DNA of 46,843 nucleotides, taken from the NCBI GenBank assembly GCA_017623935.1, contig JAGAOC010000070.1, positions 1 to 46,843 of the forward strand. The letters run 5' to 3'. A program made the position numbers and the translations under genes. The stretch comes from Agathobacter sp. (lineage in GTDB: Bacteria > Bacillota > Clostridia > Lachnospirales > Lachnospiraceae). Below the pieces are notes generated by a model. It was not told where the DNA came from. It made no database searches and saw nothing but the letters and a program-made list of their open reading frames with translations. Positions 31,586-41,174 of the stretch are shown here, in pieces. Each line of letters opens with the position of its first letter. Positions within the stretch are counted from its first letter, which is position 1.

Positions 31586-32293
31586 ATGATTCAAAAATGC
31601 AAACAATCCATTTCCGAATTTTTTGTAAAATACAAACATTTTTGGCTTTTAAGCTATTTTATCATTTATCTGGCATGGTTCGCTTTTGTGGAGAAAACAG
31701 TAACCACACATTTCCATGTGATCCATATGGCAATTGATGATTACATTCCTTTCTGTGAATATTTTGTCATTCCATATTTCCTGTGGTTTGGATATATTGC
31801 CTGGGGCTTCTTGTTCTTCGGTTTCAAGGATCGCTCCGAATTTTATAAGACCTGTGCCTTTTTATTTACAGGCATGACCGTGTTCTTAATCATCTCTACG
31901 GTCTATCCTAACGGACATTTCCTTCGTCCAGCATATTTTACAAGACACAATTTCTTTACAAACCTCGTTGATATGCTTTACGCAACAGATACTGCAACCA
32001 ATCTGTTCCCAAGTATTCACGTATATAACTCCATTGGAGTTCACTTAGCAGTTGTAAACAGCAAATGTATTAAGAACCATAAATTAGCAAAACGAATCTC
32101 CTTCGTACTTGCTGCAAGCATTGTCCTTGCTACCATGTTCTTAAAACAACATTCAGTCTTTGATGTGATTACCGCATTCCTTTTAGCAATTCTTATGAAT
32201 GCGATCGTATACAAGAAGAACTGGTTCAAAGCACCAGCTGCTTCTTCCGCAAAGATCAAATCCAAAAACAAAAACCGCTTGCCACAGATTTAA
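31586..32293 (+). CDS. PAP2 superfamily membrane phosphatase
   Basis: A 235-residue polytopic membrane protein with about six hydrophobic segments and the three PAP2 motifs in divergent form: PNGHFLRP, then NLFPSIHVYNS (PSxH), then KQHSVFDVI (His and Asp of motif 3). Members dephosphorylate phosphatidic acid, undecaprenyl pyrophosphate or transfer inositol phosphate; the substrate here is not clear from sequence. The C-terminus is basic. It is a single-gene unit with its own promoter and terminator, divergent from the L,D-transpeptidase gene, so a cell-envelope role is likely. Confidence 0.87.
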   Translation: MIQKCKQSISEFFVKYKHFWLLSYFIIYLAWFAFVEKTVTTHFHVIHMAIDDYIPFCEYFVIPYFLWFGYIAWGFLFFGFKDRSEFYKTCAFLFTGMTVFLIISTVYPNGHFLRPAYFTRHNFFTNLVDMLYATDTATNLFPSIHVYNSIGVHLAVVNSKCIKNHKLAKRISFVLAASIVLATMFLKQHSVFDVITAFLLAILMNAIVYKKNWFKAPAASSAKIKSKNKNRLPQI

Positions 32294-32311
32294 CCGTGGC
32301 AGCGGTTTTTT
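32273..32311 (+). terminator. Terminator of the PAP2 gene
   Basis: AACCGCTTGCCAC (32273-32285) pairs with GTGGCAGCGGTT (32296-32307, one bulge), followed by TTTTTTATTT. It overlaps the end of the coding sequence by about 20 bp. Confidence 0.85.
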
Positions 32312-32372
32312 ATTTCCTATGTAGTGTTTGGGGAATTCTTAAGGCAATCATCTTCGCCATTCCAAAACAGTA

Positions 32373-33311
32373 TTATACTCTTGCTATGATCCAGGCAAAG
32401 ATATCCTGAAATACGGTCTGCTTATCTAATTCGTTACAGATCTCATGCCTATCATCTTTGTATAACTTATATGTAATATCTTCCACTCCTGCATCCTGAT
32501 ACATATCGTATACTTTCTTAACACCTACCCCCAGATCACCTACCGGATCTTTATCTCCTGAGATCACAAACAATGGAAGGTCTTTTCGGAGTTTTGCTGC
32601 ATTTTCCTTATCACAAGCAAATTCTACCGCTTCAAACAGTCCGTAATACCCGTTCAATGTAAAACGAAACGTACATCTTGGTTCATTATAGTAAGTATTT
32701 ACGATATTCACATCTTTGGTAAGCCAACTGTTCTCCGGAACGCTTCCGTCCATATCAAATCCTTTATAAGACTTTCCAAAGGTCAATTTCTCTACCATCT
32801 TACTCCGATAATGCCAACCTTTGAATTTCGCCATGACTGAGACGATTTTTTTAGCAGCTTTGGTACTGCTGGCCGGGATAAATCCTGTACCGCAGATAAT
32901 GGCACCATCCAGCCCCTCTCCATGAAGCACCAGATATTTGCGTAACATATAAGAACCCATACTGTGTCCCATGATAAAATATGGTACATTCGGATACAGT
33001 TCTCTTACTTTCATCCTCATCGTATGCATATCTTCAACTACGGTATCACTAGGACTTCCTTCTTTAAAAAATCCCCACTCATCCTGACTTGTAACAGAAC
33101 CTCCGTGACCTAAATGGTCATGTCCAGCCACCAGGATCCCTTTCGCATTTAGATACTCTGCCAAAGCCTCGTACCGTTCAATGTATTCCACCATACCGTG
33201 GCATAACTGTAAGACGGCTTTGATGTCTCCTGACTCTGGTTCCCATTTGACTGCATGAATCTTTGTCTTTCCATCCCCCGACAAGAATTCAAATTCTGTT
33301 TTTTTGCTCAT
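32373..33311 (-). CDS. Alpha/beta hydrolase, lysophospholipase/monoacylglycerol lipase-like
   Basis: A 312-residue hydrolase of the serine aminopeptidase S33/Hydrolase_4 group. It has LCHGMVEYIERYEALAEYL with the oxyanion-loop HG, the nucleophile Ser in FIMGHSMGSYMLRKYL, a probable acid Asp in ISGDKDPVG, and the catalytic His in YKDDRHEICNE. There is no signal peptide, so it is cytoplasmic. The likely substrates are lysophospholipids or monoacylglycerols. It starts 2 bp after the MCP-like gene's stop, behind a GGGG site, so the two are one operon. Confidence 0.88.
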   Translation of the reverse strand: MSKKTEFEFLSGDGKTKIHAVKWEPESGDIKAVLQLCHGMVEYIERYEALAEYLNAKGILVAGHDHLGHGGSVTSQDEWGFFKEGSPSDTVVEDMHTMRMKVRELYPNVPYFIMGHSMGSYMLRKYLVLHGEGLDGAIICGTGFIPASSTKAAKKIVSVMAKFKGWHYRSKMVEKLTFGKSYKGFDMDGSVPENSWLTKDVNIVNTYYNEPRCTFRFTLNGYYGLFEAVEFACDKENAAKLRKDLPLFVISGDKDPVGDLGVGVKKVYDMYQDAGVEDITYKLYKDDRHEICNELDKQTVFQDIFAWIIARV

Positions 33312-33313
33312 CG

Positions 33314-34285
33314 TTATTCGCCCCTTTTCTTATGTGACATATACTCCTTCGCCTGTTTCATTGTCTTTGTAAAACTAGAAGAGATCTCCTCCTGTTTCTG
33401 AGTCTGTAACTCTATTTCCCCTTCAATATCCTCTAACTGAATTCGATTTCTCTCCTTCGCTTTTAGCACTTCTTCATCTACATTCAAAAGCCCTACTACC
33501 TGTTCTTTCCACTGGAAAACCTCATCCGAAAAAGCTAAGATATCCGGGTTTTCCAAAAGCTTTACAGATTTCTCGTTGGATTTAAGAAGCTTCGCGGTAG
33601 ACATATTATTATCCTTGAGCAGAGATACCAGATGATGGATCGTCTCCTCTAACTCAGAGATCCGCTTATCAGAAGCGTCTAACTCTGCTCTGAATTCTGA
33701 AACCACATCTTCGTAATTGCCTGCATACTGACGGATCTCTTCTGCTGCACCTACGAACTGCATTCCTGCCTCGCCCATTCTTCCAGCTTCAATAGCCGCA
33801 TTTAAAGCCAAGACTCCCATCTGCTTAGAAAAATCAGACATCTGCGCTAATTTCTTGCGATGTTCTTTATTCTCATTATGCAGTGATGCAGGAAGCTCAC
33901 TTAAATACTTGGATGGAGTGGTAAAATGCTTATTCTCCTCCACCAATGCCATGAATTTCTCCTGCTGGCCTCTTACGTGTTCTACTGCTGTCTCATAAGC
34001 CTCTTCTGACAGCTTCATCTGCTGTCCAGCTTCTGATATGCGATTGCATAACGCAGCTTCCACTTCTACATTCTGCCCTGCCAGATCAGAGATCACAGAA
34101 AGATTCTCACCGATCTGCTTTACATCAGCCTGCATCTGATTCCGGGATTCTGCAATATCCGAAACATTCGCTTCGTAAATTCCTTTGCCTTCTGCAGTTC
34201 CTGAGACCACCCGTTCTGCAGACTGTAATTTTTCTTTTAAATTCTGGACTTCCTCCAGATATGCTTTATTTTTACTGCCAAACAT
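33314..34285 (-). CDS. Soluble MCP-like coiled-coil signalling protein
   Basis: A 323-residue cytoplasmic protein, almost entirely coiled coil, with no membrane segment or sensor domain. The central stretch KQMGVLALNAAIEAGRMGEAGMQFVGAAEEIRQYA (given here by position, about residues 148-182) is the methyl-accepting chemotaxis protein hairpin tip. No methylation or CheA/CheW genes are visible nearby, so it is unclear whether it feeds a chemotaxis array or another kinase. It precedes a lipase-like gene with a 2-bp gap, which does not explain its role. It is one of two proteins in the window with an MCP-type tip. Confidence 0.85.
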   Translation of the reverse strand: MFGSKNKAYLEEVQNLKEKLQSAERVVSGTAEGKGIYEANVSDIAESRNQMQADVKQIGENLSVISDLAGQNVEVEAALCNRISEAGQQMKLSEEAYETAVEHVRGQQEKFMALVEENKHFTTPSKYLSELPASLHNENKEHRKKLAQMSDFSKQMGVLALNAAIEAGRMGEAGMQFVGAAEEIRQYAGNYEDVVSEFRAELDASDKRISELEETIHHLVSLLKDNNMSTAKLLKSNEKSVKLLENPDILAFSDEVFQWKEQVVGLLNVDEEVLKAKERNRIQLEDIEGEIELQTQKQEEISSSFTKTMKQAKEYMSHKKRGE

Positions 34286-34365
34286 TTTTTACGCCTCCAA
34301 TACTTTTATTCTACAATGTCAACAGGTTTTTCGCAACCAAAATAACCCCTTTTCCCTGTAGAAAT

Positions 34366-36126
34366 TTACTGGATTTCCTGAATTTCAAACTGAATGGATT
34401 CCACATCCCGATAACAGTTGATCTTTGGAGTATAAATTGCAGAGATTTTCATCCGGCTTCCCCTTCCCTGCAAAGCCGCCTGATATTCCGCCGCTCCAAA
34501 TTTCTTCTGCAGATATTCCTGAATCGCTTCTACATTCCGAAAAGCGATACCGGAGACTGTCATTCCTGATGCCGTTACCAGATTCATCCGAAGCACGTTC
34601 TGATTTTTTCCAATGAGCCATAACCTCGTAATGGTCAGATCTCTGTCTGCAAAAATAGGATGTGGATTATCTTTTCCAAAAGGAGCCAAAAGATTTAATT
34701 CCCGGATCAAGTCCATGGAAACATAATCCAAAGGCATAGGCACATCGATCCTTATCTTTTCCACTGGAAAAGTCTTTTTGAAGGGGCTGTATTCATTGAT
34801 CTTTCGCCGGAATACTTCCACATTCTCTTCCGGCAGTGATAGACCTGCTGCCATAGGATGTCCACCGAATTTTGTGAAAAGTTCCCTACATTTGCACATT
34901 TCTTCATACATGGAATACTCTTCTATGGAACGCCCGGAACCTTTTACCCCTTCTTCTCCCTTGGTCAGGATAAAGGTTGGCTTATAATATCGCTCTCTTA
35001 TCTTTCCTGCAATAATTCCTGCAATACTTTCATGAACTTCCGGCAGGTAGATCACTAATACGCTGTCCTTCCCATAGTCCTCTTGGTCGCAGATCTCCAC
35101 TGCCCGTTCTACTCCTGCTAAGGTCATTTCTTTTCGCTCTTCGTTTAAGACCACTAACTCTTCTGCAACTTTTCCTGCAATTTCCGGATCTTCCTCTGAA
35201 AAAAGTTCTAATGCCCGCTGGGCAGTATCTAACCTTCCGCTGGCATTGACGCAAGGGCCTAAGACAAATCCAAAATGATAAGCATCTATCTGCTCCGGTT
35301 CTAATCCACACCGCAGGATCAGGGCTTTCATACCTGTATTTTCTGTATGATGGATCCTTTTTATGCCCTCTTTTACCAGAATCCGATTTTCTCCGGTCAG
35401 GCTCATAATATCCCCTACTGTTGCAAACGCTACAAACTCCAGTAGATCTTCGGCTTCTTTCTGAGGAATTCCCATTTTCTCATATAAAAGACAGATGACC
35501 TTCCACGCCACACCTGCACCACAGAGGTTCTTGTAAGGATATGCACATTCTTTCTGGTGAGGATTCACAATAGCGTCTGCCTTTGATCGTAAATAGGTTC
35601 GTTTTCCCTCTTCCTCCACAAAAGGAATCTCATGATGATCTGTTACTAAAATGGTCATCCCCAGCTCTTTTCCTCTGGCGATCTCCTCCATGGCTGCAAT
35701 TCCATTGTCACAGGTCAGGATCGTGTCTACGCCTTCCTGATATGCTCGTTCCACCAGATTCATATTCAGCCCGTATCCATCTTTCATACGATCCGGAATC
35801 TGTATGGAAACATTTCCCTGACATCGTTTTAAAGCGGTTTTTAAGATATGGGTTGACATAACTCCATCTATATCATAATCTCCCAGGATCCGTATATGTT
35901 TCTGAGTTTTTATCTTCTCAACTAATATATCCACCAGGACATCTGCTTCATGCAAAAGATGGGGATCTTTTAATTCTTTCAGACCGCCTGTCAAAAAATC
36001 CCGGATCTCTTCCTCTTCTATAATGTCTCTATTTCGAATGATCCGCGCCGTAACCTGATCGATTCCGAAGCGTTCTCCGATTGCCTTAAAATCTGCTTTT
36101 TTACTTAATACCATCCACTGTTTCAT
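34366..36126 (-). CDS. recJ: Single-stranded-DNA-specific exonuclease RecJ (DHH family)
   Basis: A 586-residue 5'-3' exonuclease. The DHH motifs are ILGDYDIDGVMSTHIL (motif I), TCDNGIA, LVTDHHEIPF (the DHH signature) and the region from DAIVNPHQ to CGAGVAWK. The DHHA1 substrate-binding part has GVKGSGRSIEEY and FGGHPMAAGLSL, followed by a C-terminal OB-like region. The ATG at 36126 sits inside the last 26 bp of truA, with AAGG as ribosome site, so it is translationally coupled to truA. It is slightly shorter than E. coli RecJ, as is common in Clostridia. Confidence 0.92.
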   Translation of the reverse strand: MKQWMVLSKKADFKAIGERFGIDQVTARIIRNRDIIEEEEIRDFLTGGLKELKDPHLLHEADVLVDILVEKIKTQKHIRILGDYDIDGVMSTHILKTALKRCQGNVSIQIPDRMKDGYGLNMNLVERAYQEGVDTILTCDNGIAAMEEIARGKELGMTILVTDHHEIPFVEEEGKRTYLRSKADAIVNPHQKECAYPYKNLCGAGVAWKVICLLYEKMGIPQKEAEDLLEFVAFATVGDIMSLTGENRILVKEGIKRIHHTENTGMKALILRCGLEPEQIDAYHFGFVLGPCVNASGRLDTAQRALELFSEEDPEIAGKVAEELVVLNEERKEMTLAGVERAVEICDQEDYGKDSVLVIYLPEVHESIAGIIAGKIRERYYKPTFILTKGEEGVKGSGRSIEEYSMYEEMCKCRELFTKFGGHPMAAGLSLPEENVEVFRRKINEYSPFKKTFPVEKIRIDVPMPLDYVSMDLIRELNLLAPFGKDNPHPIFADRDLTITRLWLIGKNQNVLRMNLVTASGMTVSGIAFRNVEAIQEYLQKKFGAAEYQAALQGRGSRMKISAIYTPKINCYRDVESIQFEIQEIQ

Positions 36127-36859
36127 AATCAACCTTCATCAGCATCAATCCCTGAGGCGGAACTGTATAACCTGCCTGACTTCTATCTTTTGTCTGTAAT
36201 AATTCTCTCATGGAATTGCAATCCCGTTCTCCCCGTCCCACTTCGATCAGGGTTCCCGTCATGATCCTTACCATGTTCTGCAAAAATCCATTTCCTGTAT
36301 AATCAATTATAATACAATCTTTCTCTTCTGTGATATGGATATTTTTTACAATACGCACTGTGGATTTTTTCATTTTCTTATTTCCACAGAATGACGCAAA
36401 ATCATGTTCACCGCAAAGTTGCTCTGCTGCTTTTTTCATAAGTTCCACATTAAGGGGCTCCGTATACGTATAACGGTACTTCCGTTCAAATACATTGGGT
36501 ATCTCGCTGGTATGGATCACATAGCGGTAAGTCTTTTCTACTGCCTGATACCTGCTGTGAAATCTCTCCGGCACTTCACAAAGATCTATGACCGCAATAT
36601 CTTCCGGCAGATGACAGTTTAGATCCGCCCAGATCTCTTCCTTAGAAAACCCATCCCTTATATGAAAATTTGCTACCTGTCCTTTGGCATGAACCCCTGC
36701 GTCGGTTCTGCCGGATCCGATGACTTCCACTGGTTCTCCTGCCAGCTGACTTAATACATTTTCCAGTTTCCCCTGAATAGTCATATCCGTATTTTTCAAA
36801 ACCTGCCAGCCCTTATATCTTGTCCCATCATATTGCAGGATCATCTTATAATTTTTCAT
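36101..36859 (-). CDS. truA: tRNA pseudouridine(38-40) synthase
   Basis: A 252-residue enzyme that isomerises uridines 38-40 of the tRNA anticodon arm. The N-terminus MKNYKMILQYDGTRYKGWQ and the active-site stretch SGRTDAGVHAKGQVANF with the catalytic Asp are diagnostic. Later motifs are FHSRYQAVEKTYRYVI and DFASFCG. The length is normal. It overlaps recJ by 26 bp, an uncommon pairing that suggests co-transcription, and it follows a small terminator hairpin at 36880. Confidence 0.95.
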   Translation of the reverse strand: MKNYKMILQYDGTRYKGWQVLKNTDMTIQGKLENVLSQLAGEPVEVIGSGRTDAGVHAKGQVANFHIRDGFSKEEIWADLNCHLPEDIAVIDLCEVPERFHSRYQAVEKTYRYVIHTSEIPNVFERKYRYTYTEPLNVELMKKAAEQLCGEHDFASFCGNKKMKKSTVRIVKNIHITEEKDCIIIDYTGNGFLQNMVRIMTGTLIEVGRGERDCNSMRELLQTKDRSQAGYTVPPQGLMLMKVDYETVDGIK

Positions 36860-36879
36860 ATTCGTATACCTTTCTATAA

Positions 36880-36901
36880 GGACCTGCCATAGGGCAGGTC
36901 C
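36880..36901 (-). terminator. Weak terminator after the SpoIID-like gene
   Basis: GGACCTGCC (36880-36888) pairs with GGCAGGTCC (36893-36901) with a four-base loop. The T-tract on the minus strand is short (TTATAG), so read-through into truA is likely. Confidence 0.55.
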
Positions 36902-36907
36902 CCATAC

Positions 36908-38167
36908 TTACATTAATTCCGCGATACGGGTTACAGCCACATAGATTGCTGATATCTCATACCAAGTTTTATAATCTACAATACCAGTAACCGGAAGCCC
37001 AAAAACAGACTGGAATTTTTCTACTGCTGCCTTGGTTCCCGGACCGTAGATTCCGTCCACAGATACTTTCGGAATAGCCGGATAACTTTGAGAGATCCTT
37101 GCAAGCTGTTCCTGCATCTGCCTTACTTTACTTCCTGTCGAACCTACCGTCAGATTGTATCCCGGCCAAGAAGCCGGAATTCCGGAGATGCCTTCTGCCA
37201 CATTAATATACATATCATCTCCATAAAAATACCGCAAGATCTCAATTGCAGAATAGCCCTGATCTCCTAAAGATTTGCTTCCCCACTGGGTCATCCAGTT
37301 CGGACAGCTGACTCTATCTCCATCGCAATACTGAGTCAGGATCGGCTGAGTAATGTTCGGTCTGGAAAGATAATTTTCAAACATTTCATCGACTACTCTG
37401 GAAATGTTCTGGTAGTAATTTCTACCATAAATAAACTTGTGATCGAAGGCTGTGGAGGAAGTTATGGTGAAGTTATATCCCTTGCCCCTATACCACTCCG
37501 TGTATACCCTGTTTAAAGTAAATGACATGATCGCAAGGATATTTGCACGTAAAGTTGCATCCGGCCAGGTGGCATAAATTTCACTTGATGCAACATTTTT
37601 GATGTAATCTCGATAACGGACATAATAATTGGAAGCGGTGCTATCTGTAGGTGCTCCGTCATGAACTACCACATATTCCGGAATGACTACTCGGCTTAAA
37701 ACGATCTCGCCGGTTTCTGTTACCGTCTTTACTTCTTCTTCCGGAATCTTTGGCGGATAATTTCCATACAACGTATGAGGACCGATCACCACATTGTCTC
37801 TGGCGCTGGTGGCAGCATCCTCCTCATCCATTTCTACATTTTGAATGGAAATTTCATCCGAAAGAACGTCGATCCCCGAAACATTGAAGGGCCTATACCC
37901 TTTCGCCGTGATGGAGATTGTGTATTCCGCGTAGGGCTGCACTTCGGAAGGTGCCATGGAAAGTTCAATGGGCGGAGCAGCCAGCGTAACTGCCTCAGTA
38001 TTCCCCGAATCATCCGTTACCACCTCCTCCATGATCTGTGAGGGATTTCCCGTATAAGAAATAGAAACTTTCGCATCGGGAACGGGTCTCCCGTCATTTC
38101 TTCCATTTACACGGATTTTCAGCTGCCCTTTATCTGGAGTATCCTGCTGCAAGGCTCTTAAATCCAT
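36908..38167 (-). CDS. SpoIID-like and peptidoglycan-binding protein
   Basis: A 419-residue protein with three parts. About 12-110 is a carboxypeptidase-regulatory-like/Ig beta domain (LKIRVNGRNDGRPVPDAKVSI). About 175-330 is a region resembling SpoIID (YVRYRDYIKNVASSEIYATW, then LRANILAIMSFTLNRVYTEW and a STAFDHKFIYG segment). The C-terminal ~75 residues are PG_binding_1 (VGSTGSKVRQMQEQL...DGIYGPGTKAAVEKF). SpoIID is a lytic transglycosylase used in engulfment. No signal peptide or membrane anchor is visible, so it may be released in the mother cell or spore, or use another route. The ATG at 38167 behind AAGGA is favoured over GTG at 38188. A sporulation or wall role is inference. Confidence 0.72.
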   Translation of the reverse strand: MDLRALQQDTPDKGQLKIRVNGRNDGRPVPDAKVSISYTGNPSQIMEEVVTDDSGNTEAVTLAAPPIELSMAPSEVQPYAEYTISITAKGYRPFNVSGIDVLSDEISIQNVEMDEEDAATSARDNVVIGPHTLYGNYPPKIPEEEVKTVTETGEIVLSRVVIPEYVVVHDGAPTDSTASNYYVRYRDYIKNVASSEIYATWPDATLRANILAIMSFTLNRVYTEWYRGKGYNFTITSSTAFDHKFIYGRNYYQNISRVVDEMFENYLSRPNITQPILTQYCDGDRVSCPNWMTQWGSKSLGDQGYSAIEILRYFYGDDMYINVAEGISGIPASWPGYNLTVGSTGSKVRQMQEQLARISQSYPAIPKVSVDGIYGPGTKAAVEKFQSVFGLPVTGIVDYKTWYEISAIYVAVTRIAELM

Positions 38168-38232
38168 ATTTTGTTCCTTTTTATTCACTCTGTTTATACT
38201 ATGCTAAGCCTTCTAAGATGGTTCAAAAAAAT

Positions 38233-39726
38233 TTAATCTTCCTGCCACATTAATGCGCATTTTACTGCTTTTTCCCATCCTTTCAGACACTTTAATCTAT
38301 GTTCTTCTTCCATGGACGGAGAAAAATTCTTAGATAACTGCCAATTCTCCCGGATCTCATCTTTATCTTTCCAGTATCCCACTGCCAGTCCGGCCAGATA
38401 AGCTGCCCCAAGAGCCGTAGTCTCAATACAGCTTGGGCGAAGGACTTCTCCTTTTAAAATGTCTGCCTGAAACTGCATTAAAAAGTCATTGGCACTGGCG
38501 CCACCGTCTACCCGAAGTTTCTGAATAGAAACGCCTGTGTCCTGCTCCATGGCACGAAGCACACTGTGAGTCTGATAAGCTAAAGACTCTAAGGTTGCCC
38601 TTACAAAATGCTCTTTGCTACAACCTCTGGTAATACCTACTACCATGCCCCGACAGTACTGATTCCAGTAAGGCGCGCCTAACCCGGTAAAAGCAGGCAC
38701 TACATAAACTCCATTGGTATCCTCTACTGCCTTGGCATATACTTCCGACACAGCGGAATTTTTTAGCATACGCATTTCATCCCGAAGCCACTGAATGGCT
38801 GCTCCTGCCACGAAAACACTGCCTTCTAGTGCATACTCAAGTTCTTCTGTATCACTGGCGGCAATGGTGGTCAACAATCCATTTTGGGATGCCACCGCCT
38901 GATTTCCTGTATTCATTAAAAGGAAACACCCGGTTCCGTAGGTATTTTTCACATCTCCTTTTTCAAAACAGCACTGTCCAAAAAGTGCCGCCTGCTGGTC
39001 TCCTGCTGCTCCTGCGATCTGAATGGAACCGCCTAACAGACCTTCCTCCGTCATGCCATATATACAGCTGGATGGTTTTACTTCAGCCAACATACTGCGT
39101 GGGATCCGAAGCTTTTGAAGCAGCTCCTCATCCCAGCACTTATCATGAATATTAAATAACATAGTTCGGGAAGCATTGGTGTAATCTGTTACAAAGATCC
39201 TTCCTTTGGTCAGATTCCAGATCAGCCAAGTATCTACTGTTCCAAATAACAGATCGCCTGCTTCTGCTTTTTCCCTAGCTCCTTCTACATTGTCTAAGAT
39301 CCAGGTAATCTTCGTTCCGCTAAAATATGCATCTGGGATCAGTCCTGTTTTCTGGCGGATGACCTCATCAAATCCATCTTTTTTCAGTTCTTCTACCATA
39401 TCGGCAGTCCTATGACACTGCCAGCAAATAGCATTATAAACCGGCACACCTGTATTTTTATCCCAACAGATGGTGGTCTCTCTCTGGTTCGTGATTCCCA
39501 AAGCTGCAATGTCCTCTGCGCCTGCGCCGATCTTTGCCATAGCTTCTGTTGCCACTGCCAACTGGGATGACCAGATCTCCATCGGATTGTGCTCTACCCA
39601 TCCTGTTTTTGGATAGATCTGCTCAAATTCTTTCTGAGCCATACTTAAGATATTTCCTGCTTTATCAAAAAGGATACAACGGGAACTGGTAGTTCCCTGA
39701 TCCAATGCCATTACATATTTTCCCAT
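38233..39726 (-). CDS. glpK: Glycerol kinase
   Basis: A 497-residue FGGY-family kinase that makes glycerol-3-phosphate from glycerol and ATP. Visible are [16 protein letters not shown] at the start, [53 protein letters not shown], and the FGGY signature region [21 protein letters not shown]. The length matches E. coli GlpK. It is the last gene of the glp operon (13-bp gap from the DUF1667 gene) and has a GGGGG site. No glpF permease lies next to it. Confidence 0.96.
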   Translation of the reverse strand: MGKYVMALDQGTTSSRCILFDKAGNILSMAQKEFEQIYPKTGWVEHNPMEIWSSQLAVATEAMAKIGAGAEDIAALGITNQRETTICWDKNTGVPVYNAICWQCHRTADMVEELKKDGFDEVIRQKTGLIPDAYFSGTKITWILDNVEGAREKAEAGDLLFGTVDTWLIWNLTKGRIFVTDYTNASRTMLFNIHDKCWDEELLQKLRIPRSMLAEVKPSSCIYGMTEEGLLGGSIQIAGAAGDQQAALFGQCCFEKGDVKNTYGTGCFLLMNTGNQAVASQNGLLTTIAASDTEELEYALEGSVFVAGAAIQWLRDEMRMLKNSAVSEVYAKAVEDTNGVYVVPAFTGLGAPYWNQYCRGMVVGITRGCSKEHFVRATLESLAYQTHSVLRAMEQDTGVSIQKLRVDGGASANDFLMQFQADILKGEVLRPSCIETTALGAAYLAGLAVGYWKDKDEIRENWQLSKNFSPSMEEEHRLKCLKGWEKAVKCALMWQED

Positions 39727-39739
39727 AAAAATCCCCCTA

Positions 39740-40114
39740 TCATATCTCTTTCTTGTTGACAGTTCTCGTTGCTACCACATCTACGCCTGTATCAGCCACA
39801 TTTTTCAGTATCACATCCCCTATATGAACAGGTGCCGCAATATGAACATTGTTCAGTTGTAACATACAGTCTGAAATCTTGTTCTTTGGGATGTCTGAAG
39901 CAGTCTTTACGGAGACCACTGGGATCTCGCCTCCTGTTACTGCTACTGTACTGGTTACCGTTCTTCTTGGATCTGTCACTTCTTTTCTGGCATATTTATC
40001 TCCATTGGGACAAGTGTTTCCTGTAACAGAAAGCACTTCCCCCTGTGATATTTCTACTGTAATAGGACAGCCTAAAGGACAGCCGATACAGATCAATTCT
40101 CTTCTTTCTGACAT
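39740..40114 (-). CDS. DUF1667 protein, accessory of anaerobic glycerol-3-phosphate oxidation
   Basis: A 124-residue protein with Cys residues ICIGCPLGC near the N-terminus and CPNG near 34, a likely iron-sulphur or zinc site, and an N-terminus reminiscent of molybdopterin oxidoreductase Fe-S domains. DUF1667 genes typically lie between a glpB-like oxidoreductase and glpK in Firmicutes, as here. The spacing is 12-13 bp on both sides. The biochemical role is not established; electron transfer from the dehydrogenase pair is a reasonable guess. Confidence 0.85.
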   Translation of the reverse strand: MSERRELICIGCPLGCPITVEISQGEVLSVTGNTCPNGDKYARKEVTDPRRTVTSTVAVTGGEIPVVSVKTASDIPKNKISDCMLQLNNVHIAAPVHIGDVILKNVADTGVDVVATRTVNKKEI

Positions 40115-40126
40115 AGTCCTTCTCCT

Positions 40127-41125
40127 TTATGATATATATCGAGCTGCATTTTCGCCTGCTCTCTTTGCTTCCTCTGAAACGTGATCCACCAGATCATGTA
40201 CATGAAGCACATTACCACAGGCAAAGATTCCCGAAATACTGGTCTCTAAACTTTCATTTACCACTGGCCCTGAGGTTACCGGATCTATGGTCACTCCGCA
40301 GTCCTCAGATAATTCATTTTCCGGAATGAGCCCACAGGATAACAAAAGAGTGTCACAGGTATAATGGATCTCTGTTCCCGGAATCGGCTTTCTATTTTCA
40401 TCCACCTGGGCAATGGTCACTCCCTCTACCCGGTCTTTTCCCTGAATATCCACCACTGTATGACTTAAGAGCAGTGGAATATCAAAATCCTGCAAACACT
40501 GGACGATATTTCTCTTTAATCCGCCAGAATGAGGCATAATCTCTGCTACTGCTTTGACTTTTGCCCCCTCTAAGGTCATTCTTCTTGCCATGATCAGACC
40601 AATGTCGCCACTGCCTAAGATGACCACTTCTTTTCCCGGAAGTTTTCCCTCGATATTTACATAATACTGGGCAGTTCCTGCAGTAAAGATCCCCGCTGGT
40701 CGGTGTCCCGGAATATTAAGTGCTCCCCTTGGACGTTCTCTGCACCCCATCGCCAAGATCACTGCTTTTGCCTGGATCTGGATCATCCCCTCTTCTTTGC
40801 TCATTGCGGTAATCTCTTTGTTGTATTCTTTGTTGTATTCTCCGTTGCTGCTTCGAATGTTCATAACCATAGTATTTAATTTAAAAGGGATCTGGTGTTT
40901 TTCTACCATTTCCATATATCTGGCAGCATATTCCGGGCCAGTCAATTCTTCTTTAAAAGTGTGAAGCCCAAATCCATTATGTATACACTGATTTAAAATG
41001 CCACCTAACTGACAGTCTCGTTCTATGATCAAAATTTCTTCCGGGGAAATGCCAGCTTCTACTGCCCCCACAGCGGCTGCCATTCCTGCGGGGCCTCCCC
41101 CGATGATCAGAATTTCTTTCTTCAT
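40127..41125 (-). CDS. FAD-dependent oxidoreductase (GlpB/NoxA-like) of the glp operon
   Basis: A 332-residue flavoprotein with the FAD-binding GxGxxG near the N-terminus (ILIIGGGPAGMAAAVGAVEAG), a second NAD(P) Rossmann motif (VVILGSGDIGLIMARRM) and GIFACGNVLHVHDLVDHV near the end. It resembles alpha-subunit-like proteins of two-subunit opine or glycerol-3-phosphate dehydrogenases. It is shorter than most (usually ~400 or more residues), but the ends are complete. A short repeat of EYNK (about residues 97-104) is a local 12-bp duplication. It lies between glpA-like and DUF1667 genes and probably oxidises the partner's reduced flavin. Confidence 0.85.
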   Translation of the reverse strand: MKKEILIIGGGPAGMAAAVGAVEAGISPEEILIIERDCQLGGILNQCIHNGFGLHTFKEELTGPEYAARYMEMVEKHQIPFKLNTMVMNIRSSNGEYNKEYNKEITAMSKEEGMIQIQAKAVILAMGCRERPRGALNIPGHRPAGIFTAGTAQYYVNIEGKLPGKEVVILGSGDIGLIMARRMTLEGAKVKAVAEIMPHSGGLKRNIVQCLQDFDIPLLLSHTVVDIQGKDRVEGVTIAQVDENRKPIPGTEIHYTCDTLLLSCGLIPENELSEDCGVTIDPVTSGPVVNESLETSISGIFACGNVLHVHDLVDHVSEEAKRAGENAARYIS

Positions 41126-41174
41126 AAGTTCCTTCTCCTTACTAATCCATTCAATCTGCTATCCAATTTCCTGT

